From Candidatus Bathyarchaeia archaeon (GTDB lineage: Archaea > Thermoproteota > Bathyarchaeia > Bathyarchaeales > Bathycorpusculaceae), in NCBI GenBank assembly GCA_041447175.1, contig CP166960.1, positions 1,442,519-1,506,518 of the forward strand: a stretch of DNA of 64,000 nt. The letters run 5' to 3'. The translations under genes and the position numbers were made by a program. This document shows positions 44,396 to 53,768 of this stretch, in pieces. The notes beneath the pieces were generated by a model. That model saw only the letters and a list, made by a program, of their open reading frames with translations, was not told where the DNA came from and ran no database searches. Position 1 is the stretch's first letter. Each line of letters starts with the position of its first letter.

Positions 44396-45646
44396 TTAAC
44401 TTGAGTTACTGATCGAGGCTAAGATATCAGTCACTTTTTTTGTATGATGCTGCCACAGATAATATTTCTCAGCAATAGAACGCGCAATACCACCAAGTTC
44501 AATCACCTGGTCTGGATGCTCTAAGAAGAAGTCAATCGCATTTGCCATTTCTTGAGGGTTATTCTCCTGAACAAGTACCCCCGCGTTCAATCCCTTAAAC
44601 ATTTCGCGAATTTCTGGTAAATCAGTTGCCACAATTGCTTTACCAGCCAGCATATATCGTACAACAGCACCTGGGAAAAAACCAGATGAATAAGTTAATT
44701 TATAAGGTGCTACACAAACGTCAGCGGCAGAAATATAAAAATCGAGTTCATCAGGAGATAGTTTGCCCGTGTAAATAACGGTGACATTCAATTTTTTAAT
44801 ACAGGGCAAGAACGTCTCGAAGAGATACTTTGTTCCCCCAGAAAGTACCAATACTACATTTGGACAAAGTAGCTTACTAACAGCAGTTATTAAGCAGGTC
44901 AAATCATGCCATGGTGACATTGAACCTACATAATAAATAATTTTTTGCCCATTCAACTGATGTATCGTCTTAACATATGTTTTATCTTTTTGAGAAAACG
45001 GATGAGTACAAACAGGGACTATCGAAATTTTTGCTTGATTAACGCCGAGAGCGTGTAATCGATTTTTAAAAACCGTTGAGGGAACTATCACGTGATTTGC
45101 TGAAATAGCAAGTTCTCGAAGCCAAGAGTAACCACGATTTTTCTCCTTAATAGCGAGTTTATACGGAATGCCTTCGGACAGATCCGTTTCATAATTAAAG
45201 CAAATTTGGTCTTCCCAAAATTCAAGAATCAAAGGCACATTTAGCAGTTTAGCTAAGCGGGTTGGAAACAATTCTGGATAAAATGGAAAGGAGTAAAGTA
45301 AGTTTATATTATTTTTGTAAAAAAAATCACTTGAAAAATTAATTACCTTACTGTCAAATTTTGTGTCAACCGTACGTCGAAAATACGAGAACACTTGTAC
45401 ATTATTACTAATCAATTTCATGTATTTTGATCGCCGAAGGTACCCTAAGAAAACAAAGCCATTGAAGGCACCGCGAGAAATCAAAGGCAAAGATCGACAA
45501 GCGTTGGGGTACGCAGCGGGTTTAATCATAGAACCAACTAAATATATATCATGTAATCGCGAAAGATCGCTCGCAAGTTTATGATAATCAAGATAAAAGA
45601 TGTTTGAAAGATTGATAAGAGGTGAAGTCAAGACGCCGATTTTCAT
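44396..45646 (-). CDS. Family 4 glycosyltransferase
   Basis: 416 residues, GT-B fold. The N-terminal acceptor domain begins MKIGVLTSPLINLSNIFYLD. The donor half shows IIYYVGSMSPWHDLTCLI, VLVLSGGTKYLFET, and the nucleotide-binding end SGFFPGAVVRYMLAGKAIVA followed by TDLPEIREM. Within the glycan island, 20 bases upstream of the next gene's stop. Sugar specificity unknown. Confidence 0.9.
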   Translation of the reverse strand: MKIGVLTSPLINLSNIFYLDYHKLASDLSRLHDIYLVGSMIKPAAYPNACRSLPLISRGAFNGFVFLGYLRRSKYMKLISNNVQVFSYFRRTVDTKFDSKVINFSSDFFYKNNINLLYSFPFYPELFPTRLAKLLNVPLILEFWEDQICFNYETDLSEGIPYKLAIKEKNRGYSWLRELAISANHVIVPSTVFKNRLHALGVNQAKISIVPVCTHPFSQKDKTYVKTIHQLNGQKIIYYVGSMSPWHDLTCLITAVSKLLCPNVVLVLSGGTKYLFETFLPCIKKLNVTVIYTGKLSPDELDFYISAADVCVAPYKLTYSSGFFPGAVVRYMLAGKAIVATDLPEIREMFKGLNAGVLVQENNPQEMANAIDFFLEHPDQVIELGGIARSIAEKYYLWQHHTKKVTDILASISNSS

Positions 45647-45665
45647 ACTTTAAGATACCTCTGGA

Positions 45666-46703
45666 TTACACCAATGACGTGTTTTTTGTTTTGTCAAAAA
45701 TATTTCGGTCAGCAACTTTTCTCAAACCTTGTACGGAATATCTTTTTATTGCAAACTTCTTTAAATACCATAAAAATTGATAATATGCACGAAAAAGCGA
45801 TAGAAAATAGTCACCGACTCTTTTGCGATCAAAATCAGGAAGGCCCAAAATAGACCGCTGGAGAAACCAACTAGAGTGCCAGAGAGGTAAAAGAACAAAC
45901 GAAACAATGGGAAAGCGAATAACTAAATTTTTCAACTCATAATTTTTAAAGTAAGTCAATAACATATTTCGGTAGCATTTTACTCTACGTTCGGGCGTGG
46001 TTCCTTCCGAACCAGCGCCAACATGAACAACCAAAGGAAGAGGTATATACACAGACCGGAAACCCGCGAGATTTAGCCTATAACCTAGGTCCCAGTCTTC
46101 GAAATTTGACACGTAGTCCTCTTCAAAGCAACCTATTTTTTCAAGAACGCATCGTTTGTAAAGTACTGCACAACCAGAATTAGCAAGATTTGTTCTACAG
46201 CAATTCGAGAGACTCTCGATTCGTTGCTCAACTAAGGTTTGAAGAAAAAAAGGCACAAGAAAACCACCATTTGTAAATCTCTGGCTAAACCAAGTTTTTC
46301 CAGTCAAAGAAAGGATTTTACAACCCACACAACCTATTTTTGGGTCCTTTTTAGCCTCACTAACCAATTCTGCAACAAAATTACAGTTAACTTTCGTATC
46401 ATTATTCAAAAATATAACATAATCACCACGTGCATAAGTCAACCCGATATTATTACCTTTTGAAAAACCAAAGTTTTCAGGCAATACAATAATTCGCAAT
46501 CGCGAATTTTTACCAAAATGATTCTTTACAAAAGCCACACCATCATCCGAAGAATTGTTATCGACGAACAAAACTTCATAACTATCAAAATTCTGATTTA
46601 ATAATGAACTTAAGCAGTTATATAAGAAGCGTTTTCCATTCCAATTTAAAACGATGACAGAAACGAGCGGTTTATCTACAGCGGATAAATCAAGCACCCT
46701 CAC
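45666..46703 (-). CDS. Family 2 glycosyltransferase (WbbL/rhamnosyltransferase-like)
   Basis: 345 residues. GT-A motifs: VSVIVLNWNGKRFLYNCLSS, VDNNSSDDG, FLNNDTKVN (the DxD-equivalent) and EEDYVSNFEDWDLGYRLNLAGF (acid of the catalytic ED/D region). The C-terminal ~80 residues carry a membrane-associated helix and basic end. Rhamnosyltransferases with this pattern are common and dTDP-rhamnose is made from the genes at 7.7-11.3 kb. Overlaps the next gene upstream by four bases. Confidence 0.9.
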   Translation of the reverse strand: MRVLDLSAVDKPLVSVIVLNWNGKRFLYNCLSSLLNQNFDSYEVLFVDNNSSDDGVAFVKNHFGKNSRLRIIVLPENFGFSKGNNIGLTYARGDYVIFLNNDTKVNCNFVAELVSEAKKDPKIGCVGCKILSLTGKTWFSQRFTNGGFLVPFFLQTLVEQRIESLSNCCRTNLANSGCAVLYKRCVLEKIGCFEEDYVSNFEDWDLGYRLNLAGFRSVYIPLPLVVHVGAGSEGTTPERRVKCYRNMLLTYFKNYELKNLVIRFPIVSFVLLPLWHSSWFLQRSILGLPDFDRKRVGDYFLSLFRAYYQFLWYLKKFAIKRYSVQGLRKVADRNIFDKTKNTSLV

Positions 46704-47695
46704 AAATCAGCCAAATTTATTTTGCATAAACGCCTGTATTCATTCAGAGCTTCAAAAGGCAAAGCCATAAGACCGTTCCTCACCAACCAACAATCAGATA
46801 CGACTCGTTTTTTCTGAATCAGAGAACGCTTTTGCCACGTCAGATGTTGATTTTTAATCAGCCAAAGATATGCACGCACCTTCACAGCAACACATTTCAA
46901 ATTTTTTTGTTTTATTAATAAAAATAATTCAAAAACATCAAACGATAGGGAAATAAACAGAGCAGGCAATATGTTTTTGAATTCAACGTTTTTTAAAATA
47001 TTCATAACACTGTTTTTAGTTCCTTGAAAAGTTTTCAGGGTAGTTATACGACCTTTGCCAGTCGTTCCACCCGCTGCATGGTATACACAAGAGTCAGGAC
47101 AATACAAGACAGCGTACCCATATAACCAAGCACGCCAACCAAGGTCCGTATCATCCAAACAAGCAAAAAAGTCTTCATCGAAACCACCCAAGTCCAAAAA
47201 AACGTCTTTTCTGATTAACATCGCTGCAGCACATGGGTAACCAGTATAAAAAGGTAAAGAACCTAATTTGTCTTTAATACCCATACCAATACTAAACCCT
47301 CTACCGTTTAGAGTAAATTTTCCACCCCCGAATTCCAAAAATTCAGGTTTTTTCATGAAAAGTGTCTTGCTAGCACAAATTTGAACCGAATTTTTAATCG
47401 AAGCATTCACAAGACGTATCAACCAATCAGCATCTACAACAGTATCATTATTCAAGAAGGCAATGTAATCGCCATTTGCGTACTTTATGCCTCTATTGTT
47501 TCCTCCACAAAAACCATAATTATGATTTAGTTTAATTCGTTTAACCCAAGGAAAAATGGCTTCGACGAAAGCAAGACTATCATCTGTTGAGGAATTATCA
47601 ACTAATATGACCTCAATAAGTTCAGAAGGATAGTTTAGTTGCTTAATCGAGGATAAACAGCGACTTAAAAAATGTTTTCCATTAAAGTTTAGCAC
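46700..47695 (-). CDS. Family 2 glycosyltransferase (WbbL-like), N-terminus ambiguous
   Basis: 331 residues from the GTG at 47695. Motifs: VLNFNGKHFLSRCLSSIKQL, VDNSSTDDS, FLNNDTVVDADW, and FFACLDDTDLGWRAWLYGYA. The first beta strand of the fold, YVSIVVLNFNG as in its neighbour, is coded in frame upstream of the GTG, and the frame is open back to the methyltransferase stop codon but contains no ATG, GTG or TTG. The true start may be a rare codon. It resembles its neighbour and is probably an old tandem duplicate. Confidence 0.88.
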   Translation of the reverse strand: MLNFNGKHFLSRCLSSIKQLNYPSELIEVILVDNSSTDDSLAFVEAIFPWVKRIKLNHNYGFCGGNNRGIKYANGDYIAFLNNDTVVDADWLIRLVNASIKNSVQICASKTLFMKKPEFLEFGGGKFTLNGRGFSIGMGIKDKLGSLPFYTGYPCAAAMLIRKDVFLDLGGFDEDFFACLDDTDLGWRAWLYGYAVLYCPDSCVYHAAGGTTGKGRITTLKTFQGTKNSVMNILKNVEFKNILPALFISLSFDVFELFLLIKQKNLKCVAVKVRAYLWLIKNQHLTWQKRSLIQKKRVVSDCWLVRNGLMALPFEALNEYRRLCKINLADL

Positions 47696-47791
47696 AACAA
47701 TACTGACATATGGAAGATGCCGCGAATCATACGAAGTAACAGAATTAGAATGATTGCCAATTAGAGATTTTACTGAAATAAGACATACACC

Positions 47792-48499
47792 TTACGATAG
47801 AGCTTTTTTGTTGGGTTGCGCACGGATAAAAATATGCAACATCATAAAACTGGCGATAGCCAACTTGAAAGAAGAACTGATAAAGCGTACGAATTGTTGC
47901 ATAACATTACCTTCACCCATATCTTTCGTTTTAACGAAAGATATGACTAAACTGGTTTCAGCTATAATTCCTTCAATTTCTTTTAAGGTGAAATGATGCG
48001 GATGACTTTTATCAACTAACGAGAAGAAGGGAGCAAAAAACCTCAAAGGGTTGCGCACAGCGTGTACCCAAAGCAGCAATTCGCCAGTAGGCTTCAAAAC
48101 TCTAGTTATCTCTTGCAGAACATTTGTTGGAGTTATAGAATGATCGAGAACGTTGAAACACACGCAGATATCAAAAATGTTGTCGCAAAAAGGGAGACTC
48201 TCACCAGTCGCTAAAAGGTGAGGGGTTAAAGAGGTGATTTTGTTTTGTCCAGTCCATGTATCGAATTTTAGGGGATCAATACCAACACTATTCGACGAAT
48301 TAGTGAAATTTATTATTCCATATGGACCGCAACCGACTTCAAGTACATTAAGCGAAGAAAAATTGGGCCAAAGTCCAAAATTTTCTCTGACGAAAGCTGC
48401 CCACGCGTCAGATGTTTTTATTGCCTTCACATTTTTTTGTGCCCAAAAATCTTTTTCAGAATCTCGAGCTTTTAACCATCGATTTAATTGTTTTTTCAT
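47792..48499 (-). CDS. Class I SAM-dependent methyltransferase
   Basis: 235 residues. SAM-binding motif LEVGCGPYGIINF (about 50-62), then motif LTPHLLATGESLPFCDNIF, VCFNVLDHSITPTNVLQEI and LKPTGELLLWVHAV, all typical of the Methyltransf_11 group. An acceptor in the surface glycan or its lipid carrier is likely given the surrounding genes. The C-terminus has a hydrophobic helix (ASFMMLHIFI), suggesting membrane association. Confidence 0.85.
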   Translation of the reverse strand: MKKQLNRWLKARDSEKDFWAQKNVKAIKTSDAWAAFVRENFGLWPNFSSLNVLEVGCGPYGIINFTNSSNSVGIDPLKFDTWTGQNKITSLTPHLLATGESLPFCDNIFDICVCFNVLDHSITPTNVLQEITRVLKPTGELLLWVHAVRNPLRFFAPFFSLVDKSHPHHFTLKEIEGIIAETSLVISFVKTKDMGEGNVMQQFVRFISSSFKLAIASFMMLHIFIRAQPNKKALS

Positions 48500-48526
48500 T
48501 GGTTCAATTAACCCTCTAATAAAGAA

Positions 48527-49747
48527 TCATTTGGATAGGATTTCTGAAAAAACCGATTTCATATGCGCCCCAATTTTTGGGACCGTCAAATTCTTGGATA
48601 CGTAAGTCAACCCATTTAGCCCCAACTTGGAGCTAAGCTGTTTATCCTCGTATAGGCGAACAATGGCGTCTGCAAGACCTTCAGCATCATCAGGCTTAAC
48701 TAATAAACCCGAGTTAGTTGACCGGATATATTTTGCAGATTCACCATTTGAAACGCATATAATGGGTTTAGCATAAGACTGAAATTCAAAAATCTTTGTG
48801 GGCAAACCCAAATCTACGAAACTAAGTGAAGCCATTGGAAGTACAAAAACATCCGCAGAAGACAACAAGGAAACCAGATCATTTTTTTTCAAGAAAGTTG
48901 TGTCGAGAACAACATTATCAAGATTAAGAGCATGTATGGTTTGGTTCAATTTCGGTGCCAATTCACCAACGCCTCTTATTATAAAGACGATGTTTTTTTT
49001 GTTCCTCAGAATTTGTGCAGATCTCAAAATGATATCAAAATCGTATCCTAAACCCAAAACTCCAGAATACATCACAATAAAACGATTTGCCGAAACAGCC
49101 CCCGAAAGCAAAGGCTTGACACAATCAACACCAACTTCTATGACATGCACCTTTTCAGGAGCAACCTTGTATTTGTTGACTATACTACGCTTATAACCCT
49201 CACTAATTGGCGTAATAGCAACTGGAATAACATAAGAAAGCCAAGCTAAGAAGTCTAAGGACTTCCGTAAAATATTCGAATTCACAAGATGTAATTCATA
49301 AAAAACTTCCGGCCACAAATCATCGACATTTCTAACAATTGGCACATGGAAAAGTATGCCATAAATCAAAATAGGGAAGAAAGAAAACAAGTTAGGGTTA
49401 GCGCCCCACACAACATCTGGTTTAGCTATAAAAGGAAAAGCAAATAGAGAAGAAAGAATAAAACAAAAATGCAAGATAACCCTTTTTAATGGACTACTAT
49501 GCGATAAGGCAGGAACCCATACGCGGTATACTTTTGCACCACCATATTGTTCAGCAACGACAGCTTTGTGCTTATAGCGTTCAGGGATATTTCCACCCGG
49601 ATAATGGGGAAAGGCAGCAACTACGGTAACTGCGCAGCCAACATTAAGCAAACCGTTAACTACATTATTTGCTCGCGCACTACCTCCGCCCATATCAGGA
49701 GGGAAATACTGAGCAAAAACAAGAACGGTAAGATTTGGGGAGGTCAT
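48527..49747 (-). CDS. Family 4 glycosyltransferase (WbuB/WcaI-like)
   Basis: 406 residues, GT-B fold. N-terminal QYFPPDMGGGSARANNVVNG is the WbuB/WcaI-type acceptor-domain loop; later VMYSGVLGLGYDFDIILRSA, IRGVGELAPKL, and a nucleotide-binding region GLPTKIFEFQSYAKPIICVS. Amino-sugar transferases with this signature act on capsule or glycan assembly. It lies 27 bases from the methyltransferase start, same operon. Confidence 0.9.
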   Translation of the reverse strand: MTSPNLTVLVFAQYFPPDMGGGSARANNVVNGLLNVGCAVTVVAAFPHYPGGNIPERYKHKAVVAEQYGGAKVYRVWVPALSHSSPLKRVILHFCFILSSLFAFPFIAKPDVVWGANPNLFSFFPILIYGILFHVPIVRNVDDLWPEVFYELHLVNSNILRKSLDFLAWLSYVIPVAITPISEGYKRSIVNKYKVAPEKVHVIEVGVDCVKPLLSGAVSANRFIVMYSGVLGLGYDFDIILRSAQILRNKKNIVFIIRGVGELAPKLNQTIHALNLDNVVLDTTFLKKNDLVSLLSSADVFVLPMASLSFVDLGLPTKIFEFQSYAKPIICVSNGESAKYIRSTNSGLLVKPDDAEGLADAIVRLYEDKQLSSKLGLNGLTYVSKNLTVPKIGAHMKSVFSEILSK

Positions 49748-49766
49748 GTAAAATCAATTTTGAATA

Positions 49767-50192
49767 TCAGTTGTTTGTAAACAACACGATTTGCGATACA
49801 TTGTTCCGCAATCCAGAGTAAGTCTTAGCTAAACATTCTTCGAGGCTTACCTTGGTTCCCACATTAGAACTTCTATAGCCAAGCTGGATATCAGCGTTTC
49901 GCCCTCGGACTCCTTGAGGCGTAGAAAGAGCATATTTCTTTGTTATTTTTTTCCCAGAAATGTCGGCTTTTATATCTGCCAACCCGTTGATGATGCTTAC
50001 TATACGTTCTGACCTTATGTTGATTGGGTCATCATAGTTAGATTTCATTAGTGTGATAACCCCGTAGATACAGTCATCAATAGCAATATGATCGAGTCTG
50101 CGGCACATCGCCCCAAATAGAGGTAAGCCCAGAATGTAAGGCGTCTGCAATTTTTCAGATGAAGCTTTTTTTACTTTGAGTCCGAAATTCAT
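49767..50192 (-). pseudogene. C-terminal remnant of a GDP-mannose-epimerase-type sugar epimerase
   Basis: The frame begins with an ATG overlapping the upstream glycosyltransferase stop (ATGA). After about 35 meaningless residues it reads HIAIDDCIYGVITLMKSNYD, DPINIRSERIVSIINGLADI, and STPQGVRGRNADIQLGYRSS, then VSLEECLAKTYSGLR: the C-terminal third of an extended SDR epimerase. The Rossmann half, the TGxxGxxG and YxxxK motifs are absent. It marks the right border of the A/T-rich island and was probably truncated by the recombination that brought it in. Confidence 0.75.
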
Positions 50193-51157
50193 CTTCCGTT
50201 CACTTTTTTTGTTATTCTTGTTATTGCGTATAATGTAATGGCAGTCGAAATCATGAAGAACCCTATTAGGATAAAGGAGATAGAGGCTAAAGCAATATTG
50301 GTCACTATTTGATGGCTCACAGCATACAGGTTCATCATCCAAATGCCAAAAAAGATACCCGCCACCAGAAATAGCACCTCAGGTATTCCAACTAAAGTTA
50401 TGGGCCTGTCTTCAACTATAAGCTTTACTAGAGACATAATTAGCCCAATTCCATGTGTAACGGGATTTTCAGTTGAAGTACTAACTCCTATAGTTTCAGA
50501 GTATTTGCAGGAAATAGGAACTTCACGTACCGTAAGCCCGTTCCTTTTAACTTCACGAAGAAGCTCTATGCTGGCGCTCATGCCGTCCTCAAACACAGAC
50601 AGGCAGTCTAATGCATGTTTGCCGTAGGCTCTGAATCCGCTTTGGGCATCGCTGACGCCATTTTTGATGGTGCCGTTGGCTAGTTTGGTGATGACTTTGA
50701 TGCCAACCCGTCTATGTCGGGGCATGTCTGCGGTGCCGTTTTTGCCTTTGAATCTGCTGCCTAAAACTACGTCGGCAGTTTGGTCTTCGATGGGTTTTAT
50801 TATGCGGGGGATTTCAGCGGGGTCATGCTGCCCGTCCGAATCCAAGGTTACCAAAATGTCGGCGTTTAGTTCCCGGGCGCGCTTAAAGAGGCTCTGCATC
50901 GCTGCGCCGTAGCCACTGTTATGTTTGTGACGAACGACGACTGCGCCGAGCCGTTCAGCAATTTTAGCGGTCATGTCCGCTGAGCCGTCATCGCAGACAA
51001 CCACAATGTCAGCGTACTTTTGGGCTTCTAAAACGACACGGGCGATGGTTTTTTCTTCGTTGAATGCGGGGATGCCTGCAACGACAACTGAAAGTTTACT
51101 CAGAGCACTATTAGTCATACCTTCTGAAGTATTTTGCTCTATCTGAACTTCAACCAT
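50189..51157 (-). CDS. Family 2 polyprenyl-phosphate glycosyltransferase with C-terminal membrane helices
   Basis: 322 residues from the ATG at 51157, chosen because GAAGG lies 8 bases upstream and the preceding gene stops 17 bases earlier; a longer frame to 51244 overlaps that gene. Motifs VVAGIPAFNEEKTIARVVLE, DDGSADMTAKIAE, DSDGQHDPAEIPRI and GSRFKGKNG are of the DPM1/AglJ type. Two C-terminal transmembrane helices (about 240-310) anchor it. It probably charges dolichol phosphate with the first sugar of an N-glycan. Confidence 0.9.
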   Translation of the reverse strand: MVEVQIEQNTSEGMTNSALSKLSVVVAGIPAFNEEKTIARVVLEAQKYADIVVVCDDGSADMTAKIAERLGAVVVRHKHNSGYGAAMQSLFKRARELNADILVTLDSDGQHDPAEIPRIIKPIEDQTADVVLGSRFKGKNGTADMPRHRRVGIKVITKLANGTIKNGVSDAQSGFRAYGKHALDCLSVFEDGMSASIELLREVKRNGLTVREVPISCKYSETIGVSTSTENPVTHGIGLIMSLVKLIVEDRPITLVGIPEVLFLVAGIFFGIWMMNLYAVSHQIVTNIALASISFILIGFFMISTAITLYAITRITKKVNGR

Positions 51158-51174
51158 AGATGCGCCTTCAGGAG

Positions 51175-51459
51175 TCAATTGTGCATTCGGGTCTTTACCA
51201 CACAGAGCGCGAGGTAACGCGCAAAGTTGCGGTCCTGTATCCATTCTGCTGCGGCGTGGTTGCCCCAGCTCACTGCCATATTGCTTAATTTTTGTGCAAG
51301 AGGTAAACCAATAGTCCTCGTTATTCGTTCCGCCATGTTTTCTGTTGCCTGCTGCAGTTTTGTTACTATGGCCGTCAGCACTTTGGCCAGCTTTGTACTT
51401 TTGACGTTATCGACATATCGCATGGTGAGGTCGATTATACCTCTCTCAAGCCTGTTCAA
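51175..51459 (-). CDS. Small conserved-looking basic helical protein, function unknown
   Basis: 94 residues as drawn from a TTG at 51459. Sequence such as GIIDLTMRYVDNVKSTKLAK and LPLAQKLSNMAVSWGN looks like real coding (strong amphipathic helices). The in-frame sequence upstream continues plausibly (NELKKVAFRRGLWFKT) to about 51510 without ATG, GTG or TTG, so either a rare start codon is used or the gene lost its start. It precedes the polyprenyl glycosyltransferase by 17 bases, suggesting one transcript. I do not recognise a family with certainty. Confidence 0.5.
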   Translation of the reverse strand: MNRLERGIIDLTMRYVDNVKSTKLAKVLTAIVTKLQQATENMAERITRTIGLPLAQKLSNMAVSWGNHAAAEWIQDRNFARYLALCVVKTRMHN

Positions 51460-52115
51460 TGTTTTGAACCATAAGCCGCGTCTGAATGCGACCTTTTTTA
51501 ACTCGTTTAGTGTACTAGAGGAAAGGATACAGAGTGTACTACTTGAAATTTCAGGGTGCGCCCTAATACAGGAAGACCTTCCTGATTGCTTAGCAGACAG
51601 CAGTTGTTTTAACGTATCCTTCTCCTCATTTGTTGATTATTGGCGGACAGCCGAAGTTGCCGCCCATCAAAGGAATACGGACGTAATATGTAACATTTAT
51701 GAATCAGAAATCTGGACGCAGAATTCACTTTGCAATTCCCCCGACCAATATTGTGCAACATCGAAGCCTCGTACCCCCAACACTGAACATAAGTCTTAAG
51801 ATAAAGCATAAAAACTTTCCGAAAAAAAGAGAACAAAAAATCAACTCACACATCCACATAAAGAATAATTGCACAATAGTTTACAAAATACAAAACATTT
51901 TTTTTTAAAACACAAACATGTACAAAACAGAACAACCTAATTTCCAGAGATTAACAGAAACAGCCACGGAAAAGTTAAGAATTGGAGGTATGAAATCACT
52001 ACGCTCAGGCACTGAGCACAAAGTAAACAGAACCAACTTGCTCAAAGATTGAAGAGCCGAGCCAGAGAGTATGTGGTAAAGATGTTCATAACAATGAATG
52101 TAACTATTTTTTGGA
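51460..52115. other. Intergenic stretch, mostly empty
   Basis: 656 bases. Apart from the possible coding extension of the small gene (to about 51510) I see no gene. A long plus-strand frame (51227-51799) is the opposite strand of that gene and shows no family features. The part from 51780 to 52000 is strongly A/T-rich, with a run of T at about 51897-51907. Confidence 0.45.
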
Positions 52116-53627
52116 TTATGGACGATAAGAATACACCACCATGTTTCCCGAGCGGTAGACTTCAACAAATTCTGAAGGCAGAGACGGAATCGCGTACCAA
52201 CCTTTCCCACTAACCCACCAGAATGAATAAACCGCATGCCCCGTATCGTGTGCATCTTGGGAAGCCCTTAGCATTTGGTTGGCAGTCACGGCACCGTCAG
52301 GCATATTGGACCACAGGGATATATCAGTTTTGAAAAACACAACCTCTCGGTTGGGGATACATGTGGAGGTCAAATAGTAAAATGCGTCATGTACCACAAA
52401 CACTGAGTTTTGGGGCACGTTTTGGTTGACCCATTCAAAACAGTCAACCAGTGAGGCGGTATCTTGAATGGATATGGAGTTCTGCTGCATTGACGAGGGA
52501 ATAACTGACAAGTAATTGTTATATTGGTAGAAATAGGGGAATGCATGTTCAGGGCTGGAAGCCATGAAATAGCCTGACAAGGTGAAAAGTGAAATCAAGT
52601 AAGCGAGGACTACAAGTTTAGGAATTACTCGCTTAATCTTTTGGTTGTATCTTTGGCTGAAGCGCCAGAGGCGGTCAATTCCTTCTGTAGCGAGGAACAG
52701 AAGAGGGTAAACCAGCAGCAGGACCCAGCGGAACCAAAGATAAAGCGGCAGATTTGGGTCCACCATCAACAGCATAACTACGGTTAAACCTAAAAGCACC
52801 CAAGCGCGAACAAACAAATCTTTCAAACCAAACAAACCCACAACCACGAAGGGTATGATGAACGCGTAACAGTAAACCAAGGAACCTCCGATGTAAAGTG
52901 CCAAAGAAAGCGACGGTTCTGAAGCCACTGATGGGGCAGGCACGCCAAAGGCGCCCGTTGTTAAGGAGAACCTCTGGAACATGAACAAGGCAACGGGAAG
53001 AACCGCTGAAGCGCTCAACAGCGCAAAGTCGTGGTTTGCCTTCTTGTGGAGCATTTTTGCGCCTTCCAGCAGAAGGAAGAAGAACAGGACAACAGTGGCT
53101 AACTCGTGGCTTAAAACTGTCAGCACCATGAACAAGGAGGCAGCGCAGTATTTGCGTGGAGAACTCAGTGTCTTAAGCGAGATCAGGGTGGCCATAAGGA
53201 AAATTAGTCCAAGTGTTTGGCGGTACATATCCCAGGAGTTTCTTAGAGAAACAAAGTAGACGCCAACTAGAATTGCTACAAGTAGGGATTTCCAGTTGCT
53301 CCAGCCTAACCCTCGCCGTGCATACAGGTACATTAGAAAGCATAAAATGCCCATCATTATGGGGCCGAGAAGTTTCATCAGAATTATGGCATTATTCGTT
53401 AGCCCGTAAAACGTTGAGGAGAGTAAATAGAATAAGTTGGTGTAATGCAAAAAGTTGGCCAAACCAGTTGACGCGATGGACCACCCGTCTTGCATGGTTT
53501 GTATATAGATAACGGTGTCAAATCCGATGGGGTAGGGCCAAGATAGCACCTCTGGGATAAATCGTGCTCCAAGGGGAATCAGGAAGGCAGCAAGAGCAAA
53601 CCGGTAACGGTTAAGCATAACGCTCAT
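52116..53627 (-). CDS. GT-C-type membrane glycosyltransferase-like protein
   Basis: 503 residues, about 11 transmembrane helices and a C-terminal external part. The first loop has the acidic residue typical of GT-C enzymes: WPYPIGFDTVIYIQTMQDGW. Other features are MYRQTLGLIFLMATLIS and VLSHELATVVLFFFLLLEGA. The external C-terminus (WVNQNVPQNSVFVVHDAFYY, ending VYSYRP) resembles the soluble domain of archaeal GT-C-like proteins. Substrate unknown; likely uses lipid-linked sugar. Confidence 0.75.
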   Translation of the reverse strand: MSVMLNRYRFALAAFLIPLGARFIPEVLSWPYPIGFDTVIYIQTMQDGWSIASTGLANFLHYTNLFYLLSSTFYGLTNNAIILMKLLGPIMMGILCFLMYLYARRGLGWSNWKSLLVAILVGVYFVSLRNSWDMYRQTLGLIFLMATLISLKTLSSPRKYCAASLFMVLTVLSHELATVVLFFFLLLEGAKMLHKKANHDFALLSASAVLPVALFMFQRFSLTTGAFGVPAPSVASEPSLSLALYIGGSLVYCYAFIIPFVVVGLFGLKDLFVRAWVLLGLTVVMLLMVDPNLPLYLWFRWVLLLVYPLLFLATEGIDRLWRFSQRYNQKIKRVIPKLVVLAYLISLFTLSGYFMASSPEHAFPYFYQYNNYLSVIPSSMQQNSISIQDTASLVDCFEWVNQNVPQNSVFVVHDAFYYLTSTCIPNREVVFFKTDISLWSNMPDGAVTANQMLRASQDAHDTGHAVYSFWWVSGKGWYAIPSLPSEFVEVYRSGNMVVYSYRP

Positions 53628-53768
53628 TTTGGCTAAAGATAAGCTATACTTTATTCTGGTTCCCTCTTTCCCTCAGAGCTGCATTAAGCTTGAGACATTA
53701 GGGAACTGCACAATAAATAACCTTCGCGCAGAACACATCAGCGAAACAGTAGGAAGCAAACTTGTAAG

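Noticed and set aside
51227-51799. 190-codon plus-strand frame
   Set aside because: It is opposite the small helical gene and its upstream part; low-complexity, cysteine-rich translation with no recognised domain.
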